Origin: Hortaea werneckii
Taxonomy: Eukaryota > Ascomycota > Dothideomycetes > Mycosphaerellales > Teratosphaeriaceae
Assembly (NCBI GenBank): GCA_037044905.1
Contig: JBAOKB010000117.1
Span: forward strand, 1-64,000
DNA: 64,000 nucleotides
Direction of reading: 5' to 3'
Positions 10,442-21,245 of this stretch are shown piece by piece. Positions within the stretch are counted from its first letter, which is position 1. Each line of letters begins with the position of its first letter. The notes below the pieces were generated by a model that made no database searches, was not told the origin of the DNA, and saw only the letters and a program-made list of their open reading frames with translations. The position numbers were made by a program, and so were the translations under genes.

Positions 10442-10836
10442 ATGTCTCGCCAGGTGAGGACATCTTGCCGACACGAGCAAGCAATCCGAAGACTAACTCT
10501 CTGTCCAAGCAAATCACCAACCACTACGCTCGCCTCCTCACCTACTGGCCCCTCGACCGCCTCCGACCTCAGGAGCGCCACTTCCAAAATCTCCTCCGCT
10601 CGCGCGTTCAATTCGGCCCCCCGTCCCACATCGATGGCAATGCCGAAGCCAACGCCGCCTACCTGCTCATGGACAACGCTTTCGCCAAGCAATACCGCCT
10701 CAGCGAGAACGTCATGAAGCCTGCCAGTAACCCGACACACTACATCGACTTGGAGAGAGAGCTCGCAGAGGCTCCCGATAGGACGCGGTTTGGGAACTTT
10801 GTGAACCGGATCAAGAACATGGTGCGCTTCAAGTAG
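10442..10836 (+). CDS. CBP6: CBP6/UQCC2-like mitochondrial cytochrome b assembly factor
   Basis: Exons 10442-10453 and 10510-10836 encode 112 aa. The 12-nt first coding exon (MSRQ) is followed by a 56-nt intron, GTGAGG to CCAAG, with a perfect branch point in GACTAACTC. Splicing yields MSRQQITNHYARLLTYWP, the start expected of small mitochondrial Cbp6/UQCC2-type proteins, with LDRLRPQERHFQNLL following. In yeast, Cbp6 works with Cbp3 at the mitochondrial ribosome exit to support cytochrome b synthesis and complex III assembly. The family call rests on the N-terminal NHYxRLLxxWPxDRLRP pattern and the size; the rest is less diagnostic. Head to head with IFM1. Confidence 0.75.
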
Positions 10837-12664
10837 AGGTATCTGCGGGAGGATAGGAGAAGAGCCATGTACGGCGTACGCTGGGTCCCATTCCATGAAG
10901 GGCCTTCCGTCACTGTAACCAGTCTGACTCTGGAAAGCGCCAGCTGCACTTGCCGGATGATTGCAGACATGACAGCATTTGCTGTTTGCGCCACACCCTC
11001 ATCTCCACCGACTTTCGCTCTACAACAAGCGACCTCCTTCATCCGGTCCCGGGAGATCTTAGGCAAGCGAGAATTGCCGGTGTCTCCAAGCTTCGATATG
11101 CCTCTACTTCTTGCACAGCCAAACGCAAGCCACATTTCCGCTACTCCGCCACTGACCCCCAGTCTTACCCCTCGGGCTCACGATTCGACCCGTCCGTGCT
11201 ATCTCCATTCTTCTCTGGATGGCCTCCGAACCTAGCTCTACGAAGACCACCTCTCCACAACCTTCGTTGACGACATGAACGCATACGGCGCCTTCCGGGA
11301 ATCTCAACCTTCCAAGGGAATAGCGGTCTTGGCAGTCTTGGGAACCTTCGGGAACGATTATGCCTCCAATCATCTCGTGGCGCTTGGTGAGTCTATAATG
11401 ACCTACGGCGGCTGTTCGATGGCCGGAGGCAGCGGAGATCTAAAAGGTTGGTTGCACTATAGATGGAGTGGTTTGGAAGGGGGAATACGGGCAGGCGGAG
11501 CCTTGTCTCGGGGACGCTAGGGCTTCAAGGAGCCTTGTAATTGTACTCATCTCTCAACCCATGTGTATCTTATTTTCAGACATTGTACTAGTATTACAAA
11601 GGGTATGCGTCGAAGCCAGGAGGCGATATTGCTACAGTGCTCAGGGTTTTTTGGTTTTTTTTTTTTTTTTTTGGATGATCACTCTACGATGGAGGAGAGA
11701 TATTTGTGCATGGCAGTAGGCGGGTAGAATTGTAGCGACGAGTGAGCTTCTGTCCTATTATCGCGGCGAGGACTGTCCGTAGGCTGGATCATACTCAAAA
11801 CATTCTCTTATCATTCATCTCAACTCCAGCACCAACGTCGTGTGCTACGGGATGGTCCCACAGGAGGCACTGCACCTCCGTCGATGGCAGGGCCCTCGGA
11901 GTCGGACAGCTTACCGGGAATCGGGAATCGGCTCGAGACCGGGTTACCGGATGGTAAGATCGGAACCTAAACAATAATATAATCAAATCCACCTCACCTG
12001 TTGTGCCCGCTGAGCAAATAATCCTACGTGCCAGGATCCACTTTATTAGACGGAAGCCGGCCCACAAGCCCTAGTTAGGACACGGGTCGCAGGAGTGACG
12101 AGAGATCTCTACATGTCCCACTTCACCCGACACCTGGAGAGGAACGGTTGTTATGTGTATGTGCATGTCGCTTCCACCTAATGTTAATCCTTCGTCTCAA
12201 CCGTCTTATGACAGAGCGGCAAGCTCCAAGTCGTAGTACCCAATGGGTTTGCATTGCGCTCACTCTCACCCTCCCCTCCGCGGGTCCGACTTCTCCAGTG
12301 GAAAGGAGCAATCTCTACTACCTCATCTCATTTTGACCTACTTGCAACATGGAGTTCAAAGGGAATCGTGTAGCGCTTGTTTGCAGAGTCTCGCATATCC
12401 GAGTGCTCGGCTTGATCGACTGTACCATGGTTCAGAGGGTGCGGAATCGCCTTCCTTGGATCATAGCGTTGGCCAAGACTATAACATTCTGCGCCGTTAT
12501 CTTAACGCTGTGCCGACCACGACATTGATCAAATATGAGCCTCAAGAGATTTCTACAATGTCGCCTAGGAGAATTTCTTGCAAATCTGTCCCAAGACAGA
12601 CGGTATTTGGGATTTCCCATTCCTCATTATCTATTTTCATGCTCACGTAGTGAACCCCTTGACC
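10837..12664. other. Intergenic region, no supported gene
   Basis: About 1.8 kb between the CBP6-like gene and the giant mucin gene. It contains a poly-T tract near 11653-11671 and several overlapping short frames on both strands (for example ATG at 11275) with no recognisable protein features or splice-supported extensions. The right end is the promoter of the mucin gene. Confidence 0.55.
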
Positions 12665-15600
12665 ATGCGTCTCGCGCTTGCGGTGGTGGGACTTGCTGCC
12701 TTTACTAACAGAGTAGGAGCCGAAGCAGACTCCAGGCTGGAAGGCACAGATGTCATCGACAACAGCAAACAGCAATCGACTCAAGTGCTTCACCACCATG
12801 AAGAGGACGCCTCCCCATGGTGGCAGCGTGCATGGGCTGCCGGCTCGCAGCTCATTAAAAGGACCCCTAAGCCTCAAGGTGGTCAAGATGCTCCGGTTTT
12901 GTCCGGCACAGGAGCTGTTAGCGAAGACCAGTGCTCCGGTGTCCAGGTTGTCACTTCCACGGTCACCCCTGTGACGACTGCTACGGTAACGACTACCAAG
13001 GAAACCACCACTACGCAATTCATATACCCTTCACAAGGAACGACAGCCGACGCGAATGATGAAACGACAGTCATCATTACACCTTCCGATTACGGTGTTG
13101 ATCTTCCTCCGGTAACAACCACGGTCACCAGGTATCCATCAGATCATTCGTGGGGTCATTCATGGACAGCTGGATCATGGAACTCCGAGTGGGAAGGGGA
13201 CACCGCAACTTATACGGTGACCATCTCCGAAATCGAAATGCCAGTCACCTCTACCATCTACTCGGGTGTAGAGAGTGTAACCGCTACGGGCACCTCAGCT
13301 GAACCCCACCAGGGTACCACTGAGCTAGTTCCTGCAGGTCCAGAGACCATCACGAAGACGGTCACCATATCGAATGTTGAGATTCCATGGACGACGACGA
13401 AACCTACCAGCCAAGAACTGGTCACATCTATTTTTACGACTACCATTGATGGCTCGAACAGTGGCGTTCTTGAAACCACAACGATTGTACAGGGAAATGG
13501 ACCGCAAACAACGGTGGCGATTCAGCCCGGCGAGACTGCGGAGTCGATGGACCGCCCGTCCTACGTGTATACGACCGTCACTTATACCAGTAGATTATCG
13601 CCTCCATTCCAGAATCCTAACAACACATCTGCAACCGCAGCGACGGCGAGCACGAACTCAACGACGACGAACGACACAAAGCCGCCAAATTTCAGCCTCA
13701 CAACGGTGACTTCTACCTTCCAGGTACCAGCTTCAACGGCCATTGAAACACAGTATACCACTACCCTCGTCTCTGGGGATACCACTCAAACTGTCGTGGT
13801 AACGGAGCGGCCTTCCAACTCACCAGCTTCAACGGCAAAAGAAACGCAATATACAACTACTTTCGTCTCCGGAAATGACACCCAAAGTGTTGTGGTGACG
13901 GAGGGACCTTCCAACTCACAAAGCTCCCTGCTCTCTTCTTCGCCTGCTTCAGAGCCGAACCTTACGTCTACATTTACTAACACGGCAAATGGACGACCAA
14001 ACAGCCGCTCTAGCTCGCAGGTTTCATCGACATTGTCATCGGCCCAAGAACCGTCGACTGCGTTTCCTAACGGGACATCAACGGCAGGTCAACAGTCTGC
14101 CTCGAGTACACTCCCGACATCACTCTCATCTTCAGCGATGCAGCCCGAAAGATCATCGACTCTAGTACCGGGTACTAATTCGACAATCCCGTCAGGCTCG
14201 CAGCCCACTTCGATGTCTGGATCGACATCATCTACGCTCCTAGACGGACAGCCAATAACACCGTCGGGCCCGGCGTCCAATGGCACATCCTCTGCACCTT
14301 CCAACAGCCAGTCGACTTCGTTGCAGAGCGGCCTCACTACGGCATCTTCGACAACGCAGTCAACTACGAAACCTGATCTTACATCTACTGCGGCTTCGGA
14401 TGGTCAGAATATTACGTCGCCCACTTCTCCAAGCGTGCAGCCGTCAAGCATTCTGTCTTCAACGAGTCTGCTTTCATCGGGCCAGCAGCCGTCAACGACT
14501 ACGAATGCCTCCACGATCTCGAACGCTTTCTCGGGCCTTCAGCCTTCGAGGTCGTCAGACTCATCAAGCGTAGCCACAAGCCAGCCTCTCACCTCCCTAT
14601 CAAGCTCTTCGCGACCTCAGGAGTCGTCTACAGTGCCGTCAGCATCGTTGAGCGTTTCGGGATTGCAGCCCTCTTCCAACTCCTCATTCTCGTCTCCGGC
14701 ACCATCTTCAGCCTCGCTGTCCTCTCAAAGTTCGACCCTGGTGTCCCTGCAGCCTTCGAATCTGCCCAATGCGTCAACTATAACTATATCGGCTTCGACT
14801 TCAATGAGCCTTCAGCCCTCTGGAGTAACAAACTCGACTACTGCAGAGCTCCAGCCTTCATCTGGCTCGGAATCTTCTACGACGACGCCCTCGAGCTCCC
14901 TGAACTTCTCAGGCCTCCAACCTACGAGATCGTCTAATGGATCAACTCTGGCTTCTACACAGGTGCCTCCTTCCATCTCCTCAACGATGTCCGAGCCTCA
15001 AGCTTCGACTTCGTCGGACTCATCGAGTGTGCAATCTCTTACCCTGTCGTCATCATCAGGATCGAATGCCCCACCAGTAGCATCCTCAAACTCTTCGCTT
15101 GCAGTGCCTCCGACTTCTTCGATCTCTCAGCGAAGCCAGACCTCCAGCTCACTGAGCTCAGCAAATGTGACGGCCGCTCCGCTCCCAACTTCGTCGACGT
15201 CCCTGGAAGGCCAGTCCTCCAGCTCAGCAAATGTAACGGCCGCTCCGTTCCCCACCTCCTCGACTTCTCTGGGAGACCAGCCCTCCGGGTCGTCAAACTC
15301 TTCGCTTGCAGTTCCTACTATCTCTTCGACATCTCCAGCAGGCCAGCCCTCCAGTTCGGCGAACGTATCGGCCGATCCGCTCACAACCTCCTCGACTTCT
15401 CTGGGAGGCCAGGTCTCCAGCTCGTCAAATTCTTCGCTTGCAGTTCCTACTATCTCTTCGACCTCTCGAGGTGGCCAGACCCTCAGCTCAGCGATTTCAT
15501 CAACTCTAGCCTTACCGACGTCCTCAACCTCCCTGGAAGTCCAGCCATCCAGCTCAGCAAACTCGTCGGTTACGCCACCTCTTACTTCAGCGACCTCATC

Positions 15601-18600
15601 AGGACTGCAGCCTTCCAGCTTGTCAAACACTTCGACTGCACTGCCTTCAACTTCATTGGTCGCATCGGGACTGCAGCCTTCACGTTCAGCAAACTCTTCG
15701 ACTGCTTCGCTTTCAAGCTCAGCGGACTTTTCGGGACCTCAGTCTTCGATATCTTCCACCTCGTCATTTGGATCACTTCCGACTTCTGGAACCTTGTCAA
15801 ACTCGTCGATCCTGTCTTCTTCCACGTCTTCGATGTCATCCAACTCGTCGACTGCCCTGCCTTCAATCTCTTCATCTTCATTGAACTCGTCAGAGACATT
15901 GTCTCCAACCGTGTCAGCCTCCGTGACTTCGATGCCAAATCTTACTTCGACTTCGCCGGGTGGATTGTCGTCTACGACGCCAATTCCGACAAGTTCAGCG
16001 TTCAACCTCACATCAAGCGTGCAGTCCTCTACTCGGCCCGCTTCGATGAGTTCGGGAGTCAGTATGTCGTCGATGTCGAGCGTGCAGCCTACTGCGTCCA
16101 ACTCAAGCAGTCTGCAGCCCGAGACTTCGTCGACATCGACAGTCGCGCCACCTCTGACTTCGGCGCCGTCATCGGGTGGGCAACTTTCCACTTCGTCCGG
16201 CTCAAACTCGACTTTTGAGTACTCCCCTTCGCAGCGTTCAAGGTCATCCACTTCGATGCAAAATACAACATCAGAACTCTCAATGACTGAGCCAACCACT
16301 TCGAGCTCATCTAGCACCTTGACTTCAGGCTCGTCGTCTTCGGGTCTGAACTCTACGTCGTCTGTACCTGATGCATCCATCTCGTCAACTTTCGGATCCA
16401 GTGCCGTGGCGAGTCCGTCGTTGACTTCGCCGACAAATCTTACGATGACTTTGTCGCAGTCCCAACCCACAAGTTCGTTGACTTCGGAGCAGAGCCTTAC
16501 ATCTGCTCTCCCATCGACCCATTCCTCAAGCTCTTCATTGTCTATGGTACCTACGAGCCTTGCACCTGGCAACACTACTACACCCAGTCGTACGATCTCA
16601 GGCTCAAGTACCCTCATATCCGCAAGCTCATCGACCTCTGTGGAAACATCGAGCTTGATAGCAGAGAACACGACTACAGCCAGCAGTGTGGCCCCAGGAT
16701 CAGAAAGTGGATCCCCATCCAGCTCTTCGACCTTTATGGTACCAACGAGCTCTGTGGCAGCCAATGCAACCACATTGAGTAGTATGGGCACCGTCCCTAC
16801 GAGCTCTGTAGCGGGCAATATGACTACAGCCAGCAGTATGGCCCAAACCTCAGATATCGTGTCCCTTTCCAGCTCTTCGACTTCTTTGGCACCAACGAGC
16901 TCTGCAGCAGCCAATGCGACCGAAGCTAGCACTATGAGCAGCACACAATCTTCTGCAGCTAGCAATACAACCACGACTAGCAGTATGACCGGCTCGCCAT
17001 CTTCTGTAGCAGGCAGTACGACTTCGGCTAGCAGTATGAGCAGCTCATCATCTTCTGTAGCGGGCAATACGACTTCGGCCAGCAGTCCAAGCAGCGTATC
17101 ATCTTCTTTAGCGGGCAATACGACTTCGGCCAGCAGTCCGAGCAGCGTATCATCTTCTGTAGCAGACAACTCGACCACGGCTAGCAGTCTGAGCGCTGCA
17201 CCGGCCTCAAGCTCATCGACTTTTCTGGTCCCGACGAACTCTGCAGCGGACAACTCGACTATGACTAGTAGCACGAGCGCTGCCTCCTCTTTAAGTTCAT
17301 CGACTTCGTTGGCCCTGACGAGCTCTGCCGCAGAGAATTCGAATTCAGTCGGTAGTCTAAGTGCTGGACCTTCCTCAAGCTCCTCGACCTCTCTCGCCCC
17401 AACGAGCTCTGCAGCGGATAATTTGACTATGACTAGTAGTTTGAGCGTTGCGCCTTCCTCAAGCGTATCAACTTCTCTGGCACCGACGAGCTCCTTGGCA
17501 GATAATTCGACCATGACCAGTAGTATGAGCGCTGCCCCATCCTCCAGCTCATCGAATTCGGTCACTTCCCGGGCGCCGACGAGCTCCGTAGCAGGCAATT
17601 CGACTACGGCTAGTAGCATAAACGCTGAGCCACCTTCGAGCTCTTCGATTTCAAGGGCACCAACTAGCTCTGGAGCAAGCAACTCGACTGTCGCGAATAG
17701 CACAACACTAGGTTCAAGCACTGTATCGTCCTTGAGCTCTGTGGCTGGTGGAAACACAACTTCTATTGCGAGCACAGCGTCGGAAAGTGTCACTGCCACC
17801 GCACCAAGCACGAGCTCAGACAACAATGTGAGCTCCGAGTCGACTTTCTCGTCCAGCTCGGCGACGAATACCTCTAGCGCAATGCCTTCTTTGTCAAGCT
17901 CCGTGTCTGCAGAGCCTACCGGGTTGACCACGAGTCAACAGTCGGAGACCACTTCTAGTACTTTGTCAACGTTATCTTCCAGTGCAGCAGCCAATGCTTC
18001 TAGCACAACTGACTCTCCAAGCTCTGTTCCTGAGACTACTGGGTCGACCACCAGCCAGGAGTCCGAAGCCGGTTCCAGCACAGAGTTGACTCCCACTTCT
18101 AGTACGGCTAACAATGCCTCTAGCACAACGGATACCACAATGAGCTCCGTGTCTGCAGACCCTACTAGATTGACCACGAGCCAGGAGTCGAATACTACTT
18201 CCAGTATCGAGTCAACATCTTCGAGTACGACGAACAGTGCTCCCAGCATGATAAGTACTACAAGCTCTGTGCCTGGAGAGGGCTCTATGTCAACCACAAG
18301 CCCGGAGTCAGAAACCTCTTCCAGTACGGATCTTGTATCCCCTTCCAGCTCTTCGATTTCTATGGCACCAACGAGCTCTACAGCAGCCAATTCCACCACA
18401 CTTAGCAGTGGAAGCGCCGCACCATCTTCTGCAGAGTCGCTCTCTGCTTCTTCTAGCGTCGAAGCCTCTCCAAGTTCGACGACTGCGGCGGACACAACCT
18501 CTGCCCCACCATCGAGCTCTGTGCCTGGAAACACCTCAGCATCAACCACGAGCCAAGAGTCTAGCACCGTCTCTAGCACCGAATCGATCTCTGCTTCTTC

Positions 18601-20641
18601 TAGCACTGAATCCATACAAAGTTCTTCGACTGCAGCAGACACGACCTCTGCTCAACCGTCAAGCTCTACACCTGTGGAGACGTCCAGTTCAACTACGATT
18701 CAACAGTCGAACACAGTGTCGAGCACTGAGTCGGTCTCTGCCTCGTCTAGCACTGAGCCCTCCCCAAGTTCGACGGCTGTAACGGGTACGACCTCCGCCC
18801 AATCATCAAGTTCTGCGCCTGCAGAGACGTCCAGTTCAATTACGAGTCAAGAGTCGGTCTCTGCTCCATCGACCTCCGTTCCACCGTCAAGTTCCGCGCC
18901 TGTAGAGACGTCCAGTTCAACCACGAGCCAAGAGTCGGACACCCTTTCTAGCACTGAGCCGGTCTCTGCATCATCGACGTCCGCTTCACAATCGGACACG
19001 ACATCCTCGGTCTCTCCTAGCTACGACACAATCACCACCTTTGTCTACACCGAGTATGGCAGTGATAGTGTTACCACCGTACCGCCAACTGGATCTACGC
19101 AGGGAACAGTCATTACAAAGGTGTATGTCGGTTATGTAACCACCACGAACTACGGTAGTGAACAGCAGCCTGGAACTTCATTCAGCACAGTACCTCCGTC
19201 CGGTTCGCAAAGCGGTACAGTCATTGCATCCATTGACCCTGGATACACAACGACAACAAATTATGTGACGACTTCATACACTAGCGACAGCGTTTCGACG
19301 GTACCCCCGACCGGATCCACACAAGGAACAGTCATAACCAAGGTATTTGTTGGCTACGTAACCACTACCAATTACGGCACCGGTGCCCAGCCCGGGACTT
19401 CATTCAGCACAGTCCCGCCGTCTGGTCCTCAAAGCGGTACAGTCATCGCATCCGTTGACCCCGGGTACTCGACAACGACAAACTACGTAACTACTTCATT
19501 TAGTAGCGACAGCGTTTCGACAGTACCCCCGACCGGATCCACACAAGGAACGGTAATTACGAAGGTGTATGTTGGTTATGTCACCACTACCAACTACGGC
19601 ACGGGCGCTCAGGCTACTACGGTATTTAGTACTGTCGCGCCATCCGGCTCGCAAAGTGGCACCGTTATTGCGTCCATTGATCCAGGATACACGACTTCGA
19701 CAACCTGCGTCGCTGGAAACACTCCTGGTAATTCCACGAGAACAGCGGTCTCTCCTACTGGATCTACCCAAGGCTCCGTTGTCGTCTCTAGTACACCAGG
19801 GTATACGACTATTACCACGCAGTATCTTGTCAGCAGATCGAGTCAGACCGCAATTCAGACAAGCACATCAGCGACTCCCAGCAGCTGTCAGTCCGGCACA
19901 ATTGTCGTATCCTACCCTGTTCCCTTTCAAACAGCCGAGTGCTCGACCAATGGGTATCTTATCCAGCGGAAGACCTTGTATTCTGTCGACATTGAGACTG
20001 GAGATACAACATCAATTGCTACGCTCAATGTCGACGGAAACGTCAACGGGATTGGGTACAATGTCAAAGACAACCTTCTTTACGGCACTGTAAGCAGCTC
20101 ATCAAACCCTCGGATCATATCATTCAATGCGCAGGGTGAGGTTTCCAATGTCCTATCCGCCACTGCTTCTGTTGTTGGCGATGTCGACGAGAACGGGAAT
20201 TTCTGGCTCGCGGATTCCAATTCAGGATCTTGGCGACAGTACAGTCTTACCCGCGGCTCGGCTTCTTTGATAGCTTCAGGCAATTTCGGAACTGGATATG
20301 CATTCTACGACTGGGCCTACATTCCCGGTACCGGCGATTACCTCTGGTCTCTGAATCAGTACAACAGCCTGACCTATCTGATCCGATTTGACAGGTCAAG
20401 TAAACGGATGAGCGTTATCGGGAACTACGGCAACATTGCCGCCAACGCCGTTTGGGGTGCCATGTACGCCGGAGACGGTGGACGTATGTTCGCTTCCGAC
20501 AATACCGGTGGACAGATCTGGAGTTTCGAGGTTCGAAACTCTACAATCAGTCGGTCGGATGCTGAACTAATCTCCCAGGGCCCGTCGACTAGCTCGAATG
20601 ACGGAGCCAGGTGTCTAAATGCCAATGCCATTCCTGTGTAG
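12665..20641 (+). CDS. Giant Ser/Thr-rich mucin-like cell-wall adhesin with C-terminal globular domain
   Basis: A single uninterrupted 2,658-aa frame. The ATG at 12665 is chosen because it gives a signal peptide (MRLALAVVGLAAFTNRVGA). An N-terminal region of about 300 residues with TTTVT-type beta-rich segments follows. Then come roughly 1,800 residues of extreme Ser/Thr/Asn/Ala/Pro composition in SSTSLxxxPSS-like imperfect repeats (expected to be heavily O-mannosylated), and three 74-residue flocculin-like repeats (near residues 2137-2360). The C-terminal domain of about 230 residues resembles the fungal DUF6923 type (LYSVDIETGDTT, GIGYN, DENGNFWLAD), probably a beta-propeller-like fold. There is no hydrophobic GPI-attachment tail: the protein ends CLNANAIPV. 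Likely role is surface adhesion or wall coating, by inference. Repeat regions like this tend to vary in length between strains. Confidence 0.88.
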   Translation: MRLALAVVGLAAFTNRVGAEADSRLEGTDVIDNSKQQSTQVLHHHEEDASPWWQRAWAAGSQLIKRTPKPQGGQDAPVLSGTGAVSEDQCSGVQVVTSTVTPVTTATVTTTKETTTTQFIYPSQGTTADANDETTVIITPSDYGVDLPPVTTTVTRYPSDHSWGHSWTAGSWNSEWEGDTATYTVTISEIEMPVTSTIYSGVESVTATGTSAEPHQGTTELVPAGPETITKTVTISNVEIPWTTTKPTSQELVTSIFTTTIDGSNSGVLETTTIVQGNGPQTTVAIQPGETAESMDRPSYVYTTVTYTSRLSPPFQNPNNTSATAATASTNSTTTNDTKPPNFSLTTVTSTFQVPASTAIETQYTTTLVSGDTTQTVVVTERPSNSPASTAKETQYTTTFVSGNDTQSVVVTEGPSNSQSSLLSSSPASEPNLTSTFTNTANGRPNSRSSSQVSSTLSSAQEPSTAFPNGTSTAGQQSASSTLPTSLSSSAMQPERSSTLVPGTNSTIPSGSQPTSMSGSTSSTLLDGQPITPSGPASNGTSSAPSNSQSTSLQSGLTTASSTTQSTTKPDLTSTAASDGQNITSPTSPSVQPSSILSSTSLLSSGQQPSTTTNASTISNAFSGLQPSRSSDSSSVATSQPLTSLSSSSRPQESSTVPSASLSVSGLQPSSNSSFSSPAPSSASLSSQSSTLVSLQPSNLPNASTITISASTSMSLQPSGVTNSTTAELQPSSGSESSTTTPSSSLNFSGLQPTRSSNGSTLASTQVPPSISSTMSEPQASTSSDSSSVQSLTLSSSSGSNAPPVASSNSSLAVPPTSSISQRSQTSSSLSSANVTAAPLPTSSTSLEGQSSSSANVTAAPFPTSSTSLGDQPSGSSNSSLAVPTISSTSPAGQPSSSANVSADPLTTSSTSLGGQVSSSSNSSLAVPTISSTSRGGQTLSSAISSTLALPTSSTSLEVQPSSSANSSVTPPLTSATSSGLQPSSLSNTSTALPSTSLVASGLQPSRSANSSTASLSSSADFSGPQSSISSTSSFGSLPTSGTLSNSSILSSSTSSMSSNSSTALPSISSSSLNSSETLSPTVSASVTSMPNLTSTSPGGLSSTTPIPTSSAFNLTSSVQSSTRPASMSSGVSMSSMSSVQPTASNSSSLQPETSSTSTVAPPLTSAPSSGGQLSTSSGSNSTFEYSPSQRSRSSTSMQNTTSELSMTEPTTSSSSSTLTSGSSSSGLNSTSSVPDASISSTFGSSAVASPSLTSPTNLTMTLSQSQPTSSLTSEQSLTSALPSTHSSSSSLSMVPTSLAPGNTTTPSRTISGSSTLISASSSTSVETSSLIAENTTTASSVAPGSESGSPSSSSTFMVPTSSVAANATTLSSMGTVPTSSVAGNMTTASSMAQTSDIVSLSSSSTSLAPTSSAAANATEASTMSSTQSSAASNTTTTSSMTGSPSSVAGSTTSASSMSSSSSSVAGNTTSASSPSSVSSSLAGNTTSASSPSSVSSSVADNSTTASSLSAAPASSSSTFLVPTNSAADNSTMTSSTSAASSLSSSTSLALTSSAAENSNSVGSLSAGPSSSSSTSLAPTSSAADNLTMTSSLSVAPSSSVSTSLAPTSSLADNSTMTSSMSAAPSSSSSNSVTSRAPTSSVAGNSTTASSINAEPPSSSSISRAPTSSGASNSTVANSTTLGSSTVSSLSSVAGGNTTSIASTASESVTATAPSTSSDNNVSSESTFSSSSATNTSSAMPSLSSSVSAEPTGLTTSQQSETTSSTLSTLSSSAAANASSTTDSPSSVPETTGSTTSQESEAGSSTELTPTSSTANNASSTTDTTMSSVSADPTRLTTSQESNTTSSIESTSSSTTNSAPSMISTTSSVPGEGSMSTTSPESETSSSTDLVSPSSSSISMAPTSSTAANSTTLSSGSAAPSSAESLSASSSVEASPSSTTAADTTSAPPSSSVPGNTSASTTSQESSTVSSTESISASSSTESIQSSSTAADTTSAQPSSSTPVETSSSTTIQQSNTVSSTESVSASSSTEPSPSSTAVTGTTSAQSSSSAPAETSSSITSQESVSAPSTSVPPSSSAPVETSSSTTSQESDTLSSTEPVSASSTSASQSDTTSSVSPSYDTITTFVYTEYGSDSVTTVPPTGSTQGTVITKVYVGYVTTTNYGSEQQPGTSFSTVPPSGSQSGTVIASIDPGYTTTTNYVTTSYTSDSVSTVPPTGSTQGTVITKVFVGYVTTTNYGTGAQPGTSFSTVPPSGPQSGTVIASVDPGYSTTTNYVTTSFSSDSVSTVPPTGSTQGTVITKVYVGYVTTTNYGTGAQATTVFSTVAPSGSQSGTVIASIDPGYTTSTTCVAGNTPGNSTRTAVSPTGSTQGSVVVSSTPGYTTITTQYLVSRSSQTAIQTSTSATPSSCQSGTIVVSYPVPFQTAECSTNGYLIQRKTLYSVDIETGDTTSIATLNVDGNVNGIGYNVKDNLLYGTVSSSSNPRIISFNAQGEVSNVLSATASVVGDVDENGNFWLADSNSGSWRQYSLTRGSASLIASGNFGTGYAFYDWAYIPGTGDYLWSLNQYNSLTYLIRFDRSSKRMSVIGNYGNIAANAVWGAMYAGDGGRMFASDNTGGQIWSFEVRNSTISRSDAELISQGPSTSSNDGARCLNANAIPV
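19075..19700 (+). repeat. Three tandem 222-bp coding repeats inside the mucin gene
   Basis: Units start near 19075, 19297 and 19519 and each encode a 74-residue module: STVPPTGSTQGTVITKV, then a VGYVTTTNYG linker, then STVPPSGSQSGTVIAS with DPGYTTTTNY. Identity is high between units 2 and 3, lower to unit 1. A fourth, diverged half-module follows. This matches flocculin/adhesin stalk repeats. Confidence 0.85.
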
Positions 20642-20720
20642 AGTAACCTAGATGTAGATTCCTATAGTAGGAAGAGGACTAAAAAGTACTCCCGCATCCT
20701 CGCTGATTACAAATGTGAAT

Positions 20721-20846
20721 ATCCTTCGGTGGGCCGCTACGAGCGGATATAGGACGTCCTTTGTGGGGAGGATGCTACGTTTTCGCTAAATGCGAATGCT
20801 CGTAACCCTTCGGTAGGCCGCTCGAAGCGGACATGGGACGCCTTTA
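20721..20846. repeat. Duplicated 43-bp element, each copy with a short hairpin
   Basis: The copies at 20721-20762 and 20804-20846 share CCTTCGGTRGGCCGCT, a short loop, then AGCGGAYATRGGACG. Each forms a 5-bp CCGCT/AGCGG stem with a 3-nt loop, and the loops differ (ACG versus CGA). They begin 80 bp after the stop of the mucin gene, so they may lie in its 3' untranslated region. Confidence 0.6.
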
Positions 20847-20909
20847 ATCGGAGAAATTCAAGGAGACGACTGCTGCAACATCAAGCGCTGTTACTACCGA
20901 TAGTATACT

Positions 20910-21245
20910 CTTCCTAGAGCACACAGTTCTTTTCTGGGCCGGTAGGCCCTTCTCAGAGCTCCAACCTCTCCCTAAATTCAGGAGAAGCCCATATCCCAGA
21001 GTACCAAGTCCTTTTCTGGGTCGGAAGGCTCTCCCCAGAGTTTCGCATGATTCCTAGAATCAAGGACTTCATCTCCGAATTGGAGTCCCTTCTCAGAATC
21101 AGAGAGGCTCCTCCCAGAGCATCAGATTCTCCCCAAAACCCGGGATCCTCTGCTTAGAGCATCGATTTCCCAGGACCGTGGGGTCTCCTCCCAGAGCATG
21201 ATGTCCTCTATAGGCCTATATGGCGGTCGTCTCAGAGCGTAATGT
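20910..21245. repeat. Degenerate minisatellite with about 40-bp period
   Basis: The core CCCAGAGCAT (variants TAGAGC, CAGAGT) recurs at about 20916, 20955, 20998, 21037, 21116, 21156, 21193 and 21234, with intervals of 37-43 bp and one double interval. Between cores are CTGGG/GAGG-type stretches. No coding potential. A 12-bp palindrome TATAGGCCTATA lies near 21210. Confidence 0.6.

Noticed and set aside
15739..17931. 730-codon open frame antisense to the mucin gene
   Set aside because: It mirrors Ser/Thr-rich codons (TCG/AGC repeats read as acidic Leu/Val/Glu residues) and has no domain or independent start context; a product of compositional bias.
17935..18642. 235-codon antisense frame in the mucin gene
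   Set aside because: Same compositional shadow as the larger frame next to it.
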